From Mortierella sp. BCC40632 (Eukaryota > Mortierellomycota > Mortierellomycetes > Mortierellales > Mortierellaceae): a stretch of 64,000 nucleotides of DNA. The DNA lies in contig WAEK01000011.1 of assembly GCA_011634665.1 (NCBI GenBank), positions 1,358,501 to 1,422,500 on the forward strand. The letters are read 5' to 3'. Made by a program: the position numbers and the translations under genes. Positions 45,704 through 58,231 of this stretch are shown here, piece after piece. The stretch's first letter is position 1; each line of letters begins with the position of its first letter. The notes beneath the pieces were generated by a model. It did not search any database, was not told the origin of the DNA, and saw only the letters and a program-made list of their open reading frames with translations.

Positions 45704-46206
45704 AGGATGGCAGGCCTACTCTTTTATTTGTCCTTTGAAACGCACTCTACAACTCTTTTTTTCCGTGTATAATAGAACCTTTTCCTTCCTTTAGAGTGAT
45801 CTAGTAGTCTCTCTCGTAAAAAAAGGTTGACTCGATCCGATTAAAAAAAAAAAAAAAAAAAAGCTAGACACTTTCTTTCTCTCCAGACAATGGTCCGAGT
45901 AAGGTTGACAATCTCATTTCTCTTTGGCTGAGGCTTACTCTAGATGGTTTGAGGTGCGAATTTACTGCATGGGCCAATACGACCTCTCCTCCTCCTCCCC
46001 CAAGGGATTCCCGATCCTCTCCTTTGTGGAACATCGTTTCATACACAGAAGATGGAGGAGGATTGGGGAGAGGAGGAACATGCGCATCTTTAGTCTACTA
46101 CACACGCTGTGTCCCTTTGGACCTTGTAGAAATCACTTTTACTGGTCTTTCATGCTTTTCTGTCTGTGTGTCAGCTTCATGTGCTTTTTTGCTGTAATTG
46201 CTGATC

Positions 46207-46238
<32 letters not shown>

Positions 46239-46446
46239 ATTGTTACTGCTTGTTGTTATTGTTGATGATCATTATGATGATGATGATGATAATGATGATG
46301 ATGATATTCTGTGGGCAGAGCAAGCTCGACAAGAAAGAGAGGAATGTGCGAGAAAGAAAGAGAAAGAGAAGAAGGGATGGTGCGTCGGAGAGAGCATTGG
46401 TAGACTAAAAAAAAAAATGCGGGGGAAGAGTACGAGAGAGAGAGAG

Positions 46447-46480
<34 letters not shown>

Positions 46481-47099
46481 AGTGAGAGAGAGGGACCAGG
46501 ACTTTTCAGGACTGAGGATAATATTGGTAGCCGCAAATAAGTTTTGGGTTATCCAACAAAAAAGAGAGCGGCAAGCCTCGGTGGGGGAAGAAAGGGACGA
46601 GCTCTCTTCTGTCCAAAAAAAGATGCTCCGGGGACACTATTCGCGACTGATCGCACACCAACATACCCTCGCCAGCAGACCGTGGGAGGGCTGGGGTAGG
46701 GGTGAGAGACCAAGGGAAACAGAGAGAGTGGCCGAACCGCGTGTGCGGGGAGAGAAAAATGAGGTGAGAGCGGGCGGTGAAAAATGCCGTGTTGTGACTG
46801 ACCACTGGTTCCGCATCCGCATTTGTTCGCCTTGCCTTTACTCGTCTCCTCCCCCGCACCCGCACCCGCACCCGCGCCAACGGCCCACAGGTGGCCATGG
46901 ATGCCCTTAAACGACGTGCCCCTTTCTTTCTGTTTCCTTCTTCTTCTTCTTCTTCTTCTTCTTCTTCCTCTTCTCCTTCTTTTTCTTCTTCTTCTCTCTC
47001 TCTTTCTCTCTTTTTCCCACACACTCTTCTCTCTCTCCCTTCTCTCTCCCCCAAGCTTCCCACTCTCCCACTCCCCAACCAAGTTCAAAACCACCAGCC
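45704..47099. other. Intergenic region with trinucleotide and dinucleotide repeats
   Basis: No gene is seen. It holds a GTT tract (46207-46239), a GAT tract (about 46262-46306), GA then GT dinucleotides (46433-46478), and a TTC/CT-rich leader (46925-47040) just before the aldolase start codon, typical of strongly expressed fungal genes. No TATA box was found. Confidence 0.6.
46207..46306. repeat. GTT and GAT trinucleotide repeats
   Basis: About eleven GTT units (46207-46239), followed after a short gap by GAT units with interruptions. Non-coding position. Confidence 0.85.
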
Positions 47100-48644
47100 A
47101 TGGGTCTCCTCGATATTGTCCCCGCCGGAGTCATCACCGGAGACGACGTCCGCAAGGTCTTTGCCTACGCCTCCAAGCATGGATTCGCCATCCCCGCCAT
47201 CAACTGCACTTCTTCCTCCACCGTCAACGCTGCTCTCGGTAAGCGCCACCTTTTTTTTTTTTTTTTTTTTTTATTTTTTTTTTTTTTTTTATGTTACTGC
47301 CTCGATTCCACTTCGCGTTCCTCGTCGTCTTGTCTGGACCATTTTCCCGCTGGCTGCAAAGCAAGGATAAAAAAAAACTATGTCAGGAACGGGACACGAG
47401 ACTCTCTACCTCCTTCAAGCTCAAAGCATCTCGACATTGCCTTTTCATTCGTCGTCATTCTGACTTTTTTTCTTCTCTTCATTCCTTTACTTTTTTTTTA
47501 TTTGAACGCGTTCTATTTTTTTGTTCTTCTGGTTGCTTCGTTCTGCAAAAACAGAGGCTGCCCGTGACATCAAGTCGCCCATCATCATCCAGTTCTCGAA
47601 CGGTGGTGCTGCCTACTATGCTGGCAAGGGCATCTCCAACAAGGATGAGAAGGCTGCTATCCTCGGTGCCATTGCTGGTGCCCACCACGTCCGTGCCGTT
47701 GCCAAGTCCTATGGTATCCCCGTTATCATTCACTCTGACCACTGCGCCAAGAAGCTTCTCCCTTGGTTCGACGGAATGCTTGCTGCCGATGAGGAGTACT
47801 TTGCCAAGCATGGCGAGCCCCTCTACTCGTCCCACATGCTCGATCTCTCTGAGGAGACCAAGGAGGAGAACATTGAGGTCTGCCTCAAGTACTTGAAGCG
47901 CATGGCCAAGATCAACTGCCACCTCGAGATGGAGATCGGTATCACTGGAGGTGAGGAGGATGGTGTCGACAACACTGGCGTCGACAATGCCTCCCTCTAC
48001 ACCCAGCCTCAGGATATTCTCGACATTTACAATGCCTTCAGCGAGGTCACTGACTTGTTCTCCATTGCTGCTGGCTTTGGTAACGTCCACGGTGTCTACG
48101 CTCCCGGCAATGTCCGTCTCCACCCCGAGCTTCTCGGAACTCACCAGGCTTACGTCAAGGAGCAGCTCAAGCTCGAGTCTGACAAGCCCGTCTGGTTCGT
48201 CTTCCACGGAGGCTCTGGCTCGACTGAGAGCGACATTGCCACTGCCGTCAAGAACGGTGTTGTCAAGATGAACGTTGACACTGGTAACGTCACACACTCT
48301 TTTTTGGCTCATTCAACTCGAGAAAGGAGAAGAAAAAAAGAAAATTGTCGGAACGATCGGACCTCAGAAGAGAGACTTGACTAGCCCTGACTAACCAAAC
48401 ACCCTATTTCTCTTCTCCCCCCTGAAAACAAATAGACACCCAGTGGGCTTACTGGGAGGGTATCAAGAACTTCTACGAGAAGAAGAGGGATTACCTCCAG
48501 GGACAGGTCGGCAACCCCGATGGTCCTACCAAGCCCAACAAGAAGGTCTACGATCCTCGTGTCTGGGTCCGTGAGGCCGAGAAGACCATGTCCACCCGTG
48601 TCCAGCAGGCCTGCAAGGACCTCGGCAACGTCGACCGTCTGTAA
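47100..48644 (+). CDS. fba1: Fructose-bisphosphate aldolase, class II
   Basis: Exons 47100-47238, 47555-48283 and 48436-48644 join to 358 residues, the usual length of fungal FBA1. It splits fructose-1,6-bisphosphate into DHAP and glyceraldehyde-3-phosphate in cytosolic glycolysis, using zinc. Visible motifs: IIHSDHCAKK (zinc ligand His and catalytic Asp), EMEIGITGGEEDG (Glu ligand and glycine loop), AAGFGNVHGVY (His ligand), FHGGSGST (phosphate and zinc site) and NVDTDTQWAYWEG. Introns are 316 and 152 bases. The CT-rich leader and C-ending codon preference fit high expression. Convergent with the KCH gene, 424 bases between stops. Confidence 0.97.
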
Positions 48645-48933
48645 ATATTTTTTTTTTTCTTCTTTTTTCTCATCGTCTCATTCCCATACTCATTACCTGT
48701 TAACTAGTTATATTCTCGCAAAAAAAACACACCTCCTCTCCCCCTCCCCCCCCAAAAAAACAAAAACACAGAGCGTCTCCCGTGTTTGTCCCAATAAAAC
48801 CTCTTCCAATGTATTTCCCTCTCTTTTTTCTTTTTTTTTCCATCAAGATTCTAATGGCCATGTAATACTTTTGATTGATTCTTCCTCATGTCTCTTTCGA
48901 ATGGGACCAGCAGAATGTATGAATGACCCTCCT

Positions 48934-48964
<31 letters not shown>

Positions 48965-49068
48965 GGTTATTATTTTTATTATTTACAACCCAATTCTTCA
49001 TAGAAAGAAAAAGAGAGAGTGAGAGTGAGAGAATCAGAGAGAAAAACAAGCAACTGTTTCAACAACAA
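48645..49068. other. Convergent 3' flank
   Basis: It holds the 3' UTRs of the aldolase and KCH genes. AATAAA at 48794-48799 suits the aldolase transcript. A long T run lies at about 48939-48964. Nothing else is seen. Confidence 0.5.
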
Positions 49069-50797
49069 CTACTGAAAGGGTCCTTGTGGCTGTGTAGGGA
49101 TCGTAGGCAATGGTGGACCCGCTGTCGAAGTCATGGGCTCATAAAGATCTCGATTCTCTCCATACTTTTCCCGTTGACGTTGTAAATGTTGCATTTGTGC
49201 ATATGAAAACGATCCCGGTTGAGGTTGAGGTCCTGTCGGTTGGAGCAAGGGTGTGGGTGGAGACGTTACCCCCCCTGGTCGTTCACTCATCTCTATCCGT
49301 TCTTCTCCTGGTCGACCATTACCAAGTCGAGTATGATCAACACTGAGTCGATGATTGGATGGTTGTGCAACAGGTCCTGGTCGTGAAGGTGGGTTCAGTG
49401 ACATGGGTCGAGGTCGGTACGCATAATGGTTGTAATCAATATGATCATCTTGTGTGTCTGTATCCCAAGCCAAGGCTGCCAATGAAAGATCAATGCCATT
49501 GTCATTCGCTCCTGGTACACGTCCTGCAACTTCATCTGCTTTATATTGTTCCAATTGTTGCTCTAGTCGGTTGTGTTCCCGCAAGGGCGCAGTGGATCCT
49601 GACTGTTTTGCCAACTTGTACATCCTGACAATTCTATTGTGAGCCGAAAAAAAAAAAAAAAAAGTGGCGGCGATGGCGGTGGTGGGAAACACAAACGGAG
49701 CGGAGCAAATTAATATCAAGGGCAAAGTAAACCTATTCGTCATCCCATCTCCATTTCTCCAATTTCCCGGGTCCCCTCTGCTCCCCTTTAGCCCCCTTTA
49801 AAAAAAAAAAAAGATACTCTACCGGACGTTGAGGTTGCGTTGACAATAAGTATGCAGATGTTCATCCTTTCGCAATGAAACCAATTTTTGTTGACGAGCA
49901 AGGAACATGACGGCAATGGCACCCAAGAACTGGATGAAGTTGCAAAGTTGAAGCATAATGTTGATCACGATCACAAAGTGGGTCCATCCAGAAAGTTCAG
50001 GCATAAACACACTTGGAGTCTCTCCTTTGTTCAACAATGACTTGTTGTAGGCCACTTGACCAAGAAGATAACAGTTGATGATGAGTCGAGGAAAGTCGCT
50101 AAGAGCATGCTGCATCCAGTCTGGATATAAACATAAAAAGGGGACGGTTAGTTTTTGCCAAAGAAAGAAAGAAAGAAAGAAAAAAGAGAGAAAATAAAAT
50201 AAAGGGACACAGACCTCGCAGAGTAAACCAGGCAAAAAACATGAGCGCGTCCTTGTATCCATGACCTTGTCCAAGTCGTTCAAAGAACAGGAACCGGTCT
50301 CTGGAAATAAGACAAACCCATCGATAGGCCTCTCTTGTGACAAAGATATCCTGAATATGCCGTCGCTTCAACGCCCCAAACGCCTTCCATGTCCCAAACG
50401 CCACAATCATCAACGAACCCACCGTCGAAATCGTATACACCACCAAAGGTCCAACATTCGCCTTGACTTTTCCTTGACCCAAAAGTGCTGCCGCTCCACT
50501 CTCTCGAACCCAGGCCGCCAAATAGGCGATCGAGAAACAATCGAGAAAAAGGGCCAACAACGGTTTGAAAAGGAGTAGACCAAACGAATACTGCTTTATG
50601 ACCGAGTACTTGTTTGGGTTGGCGATCGAGCCGAGGTCGAGTTCTTCCGAGAATGTAGGGACCGTCACCTGGACAGACTGGAGAAGGAGTGAACCCACAC
50701 GGGCAGGACGCGCGGCTCCGTTATACTCGGGTGGGTTGTAGAGAGTGCCTTCCTGGGCCTCATGGGCCGGTGGCTGTGGTAATGGGTTGTTGCTCAT
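49069..50797 (-). CDS. KCH-family potassium transport protein
   Basis: Exons 50797-50215, 50120-49823 and 49633-49069 give 481 residues. Two hydrophobic pairs: FGLLLFKPLLALFLDCFSIA with VVYTISTVGSLMIVAFGTW, and a second set in IINCYLLGQVAY with FVIVINIMLQLCNFIQFLGA. Between them, SRDRFLFFERL..DALMFFAWFTLRDWMQHALSDFPRLIIN follows the fungal KCH signature (compare yeast Kch1, ..TFF..LKD..R...DTPRQVIN). The C-terminal 190 residues are Pro/Gln-rich and disordered. Yeast Kch1 and Kch2 promote K+ influx at the plasma membrane during pheromone or calcium signalling. The family is well supported; subfamily and role here are inferred. Confidence 0.75.
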
Positions 50798-51605
50798 GTG
50801 TGTTGAGCCAATGTTGGATCACTTTTTTTTTTTCCACTATTCTTTTGTGATGTTGCAAGAAAAAAAAAAAAAAAGAAGAGAATAGGAGGAGCAAGGGTAT
50901 GAGAATGGAATAGGGTCAGAAGGATGGATGACTAGAAGAGAGGAAAGGATAAAATAGTGTGGGATGAATGAGCTGGATGAGATGGGATGGGATGGGATGA
51001 GATGGGATGAATGGAGTGGACAGGAAGGACTGGAGTGTGAGAGAGAGAACAAAAAAAAAAGAGGGGTCCGTCAGGTCAGGCACGCGCCTCCCTTGCTTGT
51101 TTGCTTTGTTTGCTTGCTTGCTTGACCAATCCAGCCCAGCTGGTCATTCAGCTTCACACATACCCAAACCCGCTCAAGGGGCGTCCAACAGAAAGAAAAG
51201 AAGAATGCTATCGCTGCAACAGCTCTCTCTCTCTCTCTGCTTGCCGAGAAGAACGGAGACACAATCTCTGACCCGGGTCGTTCATGGCTGATTCGCAGAG
51301 AATTCGATGTTTGGGTCGGATGACGGCAGCAGAGCCATTTCATGCCCGCCCGCCCGCCCGCCCAGCGGGGGAACAGGCATTCGCCCAGGACGGCTGAAGG
51401 CCCGTGTGTATTTTTAGCAGAGAGAGAGAAAGTTGCTGGCTGTAACAAGTACCGTCCTGGAGAGTTACTTGGCTATTGTATCCTTTCCACTTTTCCTTTC
51501 CTATACACCGATCCGTCTCATCCCCTATCTCCATCCAGAAAAAAAAAAAAAAAATGACAGACAACTCCTTGCTCAAACTTGAAAGGACAAAGTCCCTCCT
51601 TCTCC
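50798..51605. other. KCH upstream region and TELO2 3' flank
   Basis: No gene is seen. It contains GATGG-type units (50976-51012), a CTTG-rich patch (51090-51123) and four CCCG units (51344-51361). Confidence 0.55.
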
Positions 51606-54600
51606 TCACAGGTCGATCTTCATTAATTCAAAACATCTCTGCAAAAGGGCTGCACAATACATGGTCGCCTTGCCTCCTCCTTCACCTCCTCCTCCCTGGG
51701 ACAACTCTCCTTGATCCCATAGCTCCATGCCCCATTGCTGGCATTCCATGATCTCTGCATAAAATTCCCCGACCATCAGCTCGTCTGACAGCGTGTTTGT
51801 TGACGGTGTCACCAGAATCAGTAACCCAAACAAGATACTCTCCACCAGATCCATGTTCAAATCATACTTGTATCCTGTGGTGACACTCCTGCGCTTGCTA
51901 CCGCTACCAGTCCCTCCTAGACTAGACGACAAAGAGTTTGAATCACCTGGTAACTTTAGACTAGTGATCGCTGGTGTTGGGGATCCTGAGATGGTCGAGA
52001 GCATGGACGAGAGCGAGTCAGAGATCTTGGATGGCGAATTGCCAAGTCCTGCCATCGGTGGAGTCGCTTGAGGCGGAGGTATGTAATATCTTAAAGCGAG
52101 CAAGAACTGGAATAGTTCCCTTGTCATGGCCATCAAGTGTGGCGTGTTGCCTATCACAAAAAGAAGAAGAAGAAGAGGAGAGAAGGAGCCACCAGGTTAT
52201 GTTTCTTTGAAAGGAGTATCTTCCTCTCGACGATTTTTTTCATTCAGCTCTGATGAATAACGTTTTCTTTCTTTCTCTCTCTCTCTCTCTTACCAGAGTA
52301 ATATAAAAGGACTCCTAGGGTCATCACAAATTTCTGCAACAAAACCACAGGAGCTCTTTGAAGAACATCATATCCTCGTTCCATGCCTGCGCCTCGATTT
52401 CCTCCCCATCGTCCAAGTAACCCACCAATAAACACTGGTGCTAGGTTTGCAAATGGATTCGACTTGGGTGTGGGTCGACTCGCCTCAATCACCGACTTTT
52501 GAGAGAATCGACGCGTTTGAGCCAATGCAATCTGAGATGTGACCGAGTCAAAACTCGGTGCAGGCTTTCTTTCATGAGTCGTCGTCAATGTCGTGGAGGG
52601 CGCTGTTGCTTTTGTCGCGGCTGTTGCTGCTGTAGATCCTGTGGGTCTAGTCCCTGGGACTGTCGGTGGTGCGTCCATACCCGAGATCTCGCGCGCGCCT
52701 AGTGCTAGCGCTGTTAGGATATTAAGTCGTTGACCAATCGAGTTGCGCTTCTCGTAAAACTCTACCGTCAGAACCCTGATCAAAGAGTTGTTTAGTTTGT
52801 TTAGTAACTCTGTAATCCTTTCCTTCTCTTTTGGTAGAGGAAAAAAAAAAAAAAAAAAGGCCATGGTCCATCGACCCCTTACCCTACGACAGGAACGGGC
52901 ATCATTACGACAAGTGCCACAAGCGCATCTTCTCGTAATCTATAGAATCCCTTGGTATCAAAGTTATCCTGAGCCTGGACCAGCGTAAAGGCCAGCTTGT
53001 CCGCATAATCCTCTATATATTACCAGACATAGACAATGCCAAAGTGATGGATAGGTCAGTAAAAGAATTGGACGGTATCTAACCAACCAACATCTTCCTG
53101 TGTTCTTACCAAGCTCAAGACTTGCAGCCTTGCGTCGGATCAAATCAGCAGCCTTCTCCAATCCCATCTCAAACTTGTCCCTGTCTTCATTCGCCTTGAG
53201 GTAGGTGTTCAAGTCTCGAAGGTAGAGCGGCTGTGGAACCTTTGGTTTCTTGACCGCCCCAACATCCTCATCAGGATCTGACTCGTATTCCATTGCATAT
53301 GGCTTCAAATCTTCATCACTCTCCTCATCATTGCTGTCATCCTCTGTCTCGTCATCTGCCTCTACCCGTGTCCTTGAAAATCCGCCAATCACTTCATCAG
53401 GGTCTTCATCCTCATCCTCGTCTTCCGTCTCGAATTGCATCTTGGATTGTGACTCTTCTGGAGGTTGCTCCTCATCTGCCACTCTATCCTTGGAAGCGAT
53501 CTCCAAGGGGTGATAAGGTCGTGTACCATCTCTAAGGTGCACAAGAGATCTCGCAAGGAGGATTTCAGGATCCGATGGGTCCAGCTCAAAGTCGGCTACA
53601 GATCCTCCTGCATCCATGGCCCTAGAAAATTCCTCAGCAACAACAAGACTGATTGTTTTCCGTCGAGTATTCTCTAGATCCAGCCAATTGTTCATGCCAG
53701 CACCAAATACTGCAATCAGATCCATGCTGGCAAGAGTTCTGGAATCGAAATAGCCGAGCATCAACAAAATCTGGTACGAGATATCTAGAAGAAGAAGAAA
53801 TGTATAAGTCACTTGAGTAGAAGCTTTGTTTCACAAGACTGATGACTAGACCGCTCTGTTGACTTTTTTTTTTTTTTTTTTTTTCACTTACATTTTTGGT
53901 AGTCTACTGCAGAGTGTTTGACAAACATGGCGTCGGACCAAATTAATAACACCTTTACGAAGCATTGTGCAAGCACTGAATCTAATAAAAGTCAACTTTT
54001 GTTTAAGCAAAATTTTTTTTTTTTTTTTTCTTCTCCCTTCTGCTTTGTAGTTGCATGGACTCACTCCTATAAAAAATAAACAATGCATAAATACAAAATA
54101 ATACCTTTTGTAGCCTGTACAGAATCAGGCCATGCACTCTGGACACAGATGAGCATTCTCAAAATACCAAGACTGTATACCTTTCCTTGGTACAAGACTT
54201 GATCAAGCAGTCCATTGTTTTCGCCACCAATGCCGTATCCAAGTGCCACCAATAATTTGGCACCCTGATGAATTACAGACAGTCGTTGCTTTTCCCGTTC
54301 CTGTGTTGTTCCTGGTGTCCGTTGCTGCTGTTGTTGTGGAGGTTGTTTAGGGTCGATATAGCTGTGTTGAAGATGATCCATGAGAGCAAAAAGAAATAGT
54401 CGGGCAGTCCTTGTAGAGGATGGCAAAGTCAATACACGTTGACAAGCACTTGTAAGGATAGAATCAGGTGACTCCCACATAGTCGACATGAACACTTTGA
54501 TGAGGATCTCTAGAGGAGCGGCGTAATCAAAGTACAACAGTCAGGAAAAGAAGAAGAAGAAGAAGAAGAAAAGGACCAAAAACACCAGCACCACGAACTG

Positions 54601-54609
54601 ATATGAAAT

Positions 54610-54652
<43 letters not shown>

Positions 54653-55743
54653 AAAAGATCTTGCTTACTTGAATATCCAAGCTTCAGAAACTTGCCAAGC
54701 ACTTCCCCAAATGCCAATGTCGTTCGACTTTGTTGTTTCCGCAACAAAACCAATACCTCCTTCGAACCCCCTACTTCTTGACAAAGTGCTTGAGATTGAA
54801 CTCTCAAAACAGTTTCCTCACCCGTCGACTGCGCCATGGCCATGGTCTCAAAACAAGCCTTTAATTGCTCCGCTCGTCGTTCCAGAAACACCTCTTCCTG
54901 AAAACAAGACTCCAACTCCAAAGATGGACGATAAGGACTCGATTCAAATCGAGATCCCATCGCATTCGAAACTCGAGTCGGGATCGAAAAGACCTTGGAC
55001 AAGAATGCATCCCAGAAGGTATCTTCCACCTCCAATGTACCCTTTGTACTAATCAATCCCTCTTCTGACCCAACCTGGTCAACATCTCCTCGATGTCGAT
55101 CTAGACGACCCGTACCAGGTAGGTTCCAGTAAGAGGAAATGTAAACATGGTAATCCAATAGGGTAAAATGCTCTAGATGTTTCCTCAACAGTCTTAGGAT
55201 CGTCTTGTTCAAGAAGGAATGGTTTTCTTGAAACGCCCTTCTGGTGAACCGTCCGATCAGCGTCTGCAACGCCACGATGGCTACGCCCATCCTCGAGTCC
55301 GAGGACAGATCGAGTTTTTGAACATGATCCGAGTCATGGACGGGGGTTTGGATGGAGAACGGAGCAGTGCGGGGTACAAAGTAGATGTCAAAAAGTGTAG
55401 TCTGGGCAGTGGATGAAGGCAAGGCACTGAACCAGTCAACCGTGATCGAGTCCAAGATAAAGTCTAGATGGGACGGAAGTAGGTGTTGTACAAAATGACG
55501 ACAAAGTGCTCGAGTTGGTTGGACAGGACCATTCCAGGTGGGATAGAGGGGAGTTGTCGCAGTAGGTGTCGATCCTGCAGTATTGGCTTGAAGAGGAGGA
55601 GCAAGGCCAAGGAAGTGTAACGGTTCGGAGAGGACACGGATCGCGTTGGCCAGGGTTGGGGATGGGCCACGAATGAGGTTGTGGAGATCCGAGAGGTAGA
55701 CGGACAATGCAGCCCTGTCACTCTCGCCTCGTGGGTCTGACAT
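51606..55743 (-). CDS. tel2: TELO2/Tel2, telomere length regulation protein
   Basis: Seven exons join in one frame: 55743-54669, 54509-54105, 53975-53892, 53784-53110, 53012-52883, 52775-52294 and 52150-51606, giving 1131 residues. Tel2 is the core of the TTT (Tel2-Tti1-Tti2) co-chaperone that, with Hsp90 and R2TP, matures PIKK kinases such as TOR, ATM and ATR. Signature regions: VLLIWSDAMFVKHS; an acidic stretch (ETEDEDEDEDPDEV, SDEDLKPYAM); PLYLRDLNTYLKANEDRDKF; DNFDTKGFYRLREDALVALV; FYEKRNSIGQRLNILTALAL; and the C-terminal PLIGR-like lobe (GGLLGRWGG..VLLQKFVMTLGVLLYYSGNTPHL). The frame is open upstream of the chosen ATG, but that part looks like leader. A GA microsatellite (54612-54651) lies in intron 1. 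Confidence 0.9.
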
Positions 55744-56246
55744 TTCTTTATTATTGGTGGGATGTGATGCAAGGGAATTCTTTTTTGATCTCGTGCTGAT
55801 GGGTGCAAAGAGGTTGGAATGCAGAGTTGCAAGAAGATGAATGAGCAATTGGGTTGCCACTAGACCAATCTTCTTGCGCACAGTCCCACAACGGAGAGAA
55901 GAGACAGAGAGAGAAGAGAGCAACACGCGTTCGTTCGACAGACGAATGAACGCGGGAAAAACGGACAGAAATATGGTCGCTGTGGCGTGGCTTTTATATC
56001 ACCCTTGGACACCCCTCCCAGTCTCCCAGTCCTGTGTGTTTCTGTGTCAAGTCAGTTTATTTCGTGGTGCTGGTGCTGGTGTTACTGGTAGTGATGGCGG
56101 TGGTACGGTATACTTAGGGGGAAAAAGAGAGAGAGATAGAGAGAGACTAGATAATTACAAAAAAAGACCATTCCGTTCCAGGGGCACCACACAACAACCG
56201 AGAGTGAAGGAGGAGAGTCAAGCTAAATGAAGAAGAAAAACAAAAA
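55744..56246. other. TELO2 upstream region
   Basis: It contains the TELO2 promoter and the 3' flank of the next minus-strand gene. The open minus frame up to 55926 is a translated leader without recognisable features. Confidence 0.5.
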
Positions 56247-57555
56247 CTAGCGGACAGAAATATACGTGTGTTGATGCCATTCAGGGACTCCCAGACTTGG
56301 CCCTGTTGGTGACATACTGACGACAGTACCATCCTCCGGGTTCACGATCGAGACCCGTGATGCCATCCTTGTGGGTTGCTGTTGATGAGGATGATACGGA
56401 GGGACGAGTGGATGCATAGCCATGGGAGAAGAATAAAAAGGTGCTCCCAAGCTTAAACTCGGAGGACTCATACCCATCGCTGGAGAGCCTCCTGTGGGGA
56501 GAAACAATGGAGAAGGCAAAAAAAAGGGCCCTGGTGCCCCCGTTGCACCTTCATAGACCAGACCACCGAACAGACCCTCTTCCTGCGGGTGTTCCTGCGG
56601 ATGAAAGTAGGCCGTTTCAAACTCGGGGACAAAGCACAGATAAGGCGCAAAGGAAGACTCTGACTCTGTGCCAGGAGCACTGTGATACACAGGTGAACCC
56701 ATCTCAGCAGAGTCCTCTTCAGATCCAGAAGAGGCAAGGCTCGTCGTCGTCGTCGGGTCATGCTCAAATGGCGTACCCATCTCAATATAGCCCTCCTGCA
56801 TCGTTGGTGCAGTTTCGGCTGTCACCATCGTTGTCATGGTTGGGATCTGAGAGGGTGCCAGAGAAGAGGCAGTGTAGACACTCGTGGTAGGTGTAGCTAG
56901 TGGAGATCGAAGCGCTACTGCGTTCAATGGAAGCTGAACAGCTTCTCCGCTAGAAGGGTCCACAATGGGAATGGCTCGTGATGCCTGAGCGACGGGCGCA
57001 GAGGTAGGAGAGGACTGGATAGAAGATGACCCATAGACCAAAGGCGGTGACAACAGGGGAGGAGAATGAGGTGAAGATGGCGACGCTGGAGGCGAGAAGG
57101 AAGAAAGGGCAAGAGGCAGATGGAAGGGCCGAGACGGTCTCGACCGGCCCTCCTTTCGGGGCAAGATCGTGGACGACTGGAGAATATCACGTACCTACAA
57201 GACCAACGCCAAGGGTGCGTTTGTGAGTAAGACGGTTAGCATCTGGGCAATGCAAACAACAAAAGGGACCCGAGGGTCAATGTGGGGGCTCATGTATCTC
57301 TCTCTCTCTCTCTTCTTTCTCTTTGCTTCTCTCTCCCACACACTCTCAACACTCGCTCGGTCTTCCTCATCCGCCCACAACACATTCAATTGGCCGAGGC
57401 ACCGAGCGCTCCGCGAGACAACGAGGGACATCCGGACGTTTCCTCCTCAGCCCAGAGGAAACCGTTCTCGTGACATGAGCAACTTTAATCTGCCCCCCCG
57501 ACACATCCTGGGTTCCGTTATCATCGTCCTCACTCTTTATTTTTTTTTTTCATTC

Positions 57556-57593
<38 letters not shown>

Positions 57594-57922
57594 GAAAAGG
57601 AAAAGGAATAAAGACTTGCAGATCCAGGTAGCTTGTCTACTCACCTCTTTGGAGGTCAGGCTAGGACAAAAGTCAAGATCATCCTCAAAGCCCATGGCAG
57701 CCTCCTGCCTCTGTTGGTATTGCTCCAAGTAGATTGCTACATGCCATTGAGAGAGAGAGAGAGACAATAACAAGGGATTCATTGTTTCCTTGGTCAGCTC
57801 AACAGCAAGAGGAGAAAGAGGCCATGTTCTGCCGTCTGGACAGAACACAGGAGAGAAAGGCAAAAAGAGGGGAGGAGGGAGGAAATAAAGTTGAGCGGCA
57901 CGGCGTCTCTACCTTGTGCCAT
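56247..57922 (-). CDS. Hypothetical Ser/Pro-rich protein
   Basis: Three exons: 57922-57913 (only 10 bases), 57736-57645 and 57194-56247, giving 349 residues. The N-terminus is helical and acidic (AIYLEQYQQRQEAAM, GFEDDLDFCPSLTSKEVRDI) and looks like a short conserved segment. The rest is disordered: Ser/Pro-rich, with two related patches AIPIVDPSSGEAVQLPL and VSIVNPEDGTVVSM spaced far apart, resembling the I-V-(D/N)-P motif seen in various fungal disordered proteins. No catalytic domain or membrane span. I do not recognise the family. The start is set by the tiny first exon, which makes the acidic segment N-terminal; an alternative transcript start is possible. Confidence 0.6.
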
Positions 57923-58196
57923 AATCAGGAGCAGGCCACGCGTGAGTACAGAGAAGAGAGAGCGGAAGGAATGTAGTTGATGAAAATGAGAGAGAACGAG
58001 AGAGGGAGAGTGCGCGAGAACACAGCGGGAGTCAAGAGTGAACAAGAGTCGGTCAAGCAAGAATGAGTTGGGCTGAGTCAGGTCAGACTGGGCTAGGTTG
58101 GGTTGGACTTGAGCTTGGGCTGGGAGAGAAAACGAGCAAGGAGAAGGACAGTACAAGATAAGTGTGAAAGAAAAGAAAAGAAAAAAAAAAGAGAGT

Positions 58197-58231
<35 letters not shown>

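Noticed and set aside
47479..48312. A 277-residue frame antisense to aldolase
   Set aside because: It is the reverse-strand shadow of the biased aldolase codons.
55744..55926. N-terminal extension of TELO2
   Set aside because: The extra residues have no resemblance to Tel2 and the ATG at 55743 gives a usual start; treated as leader.
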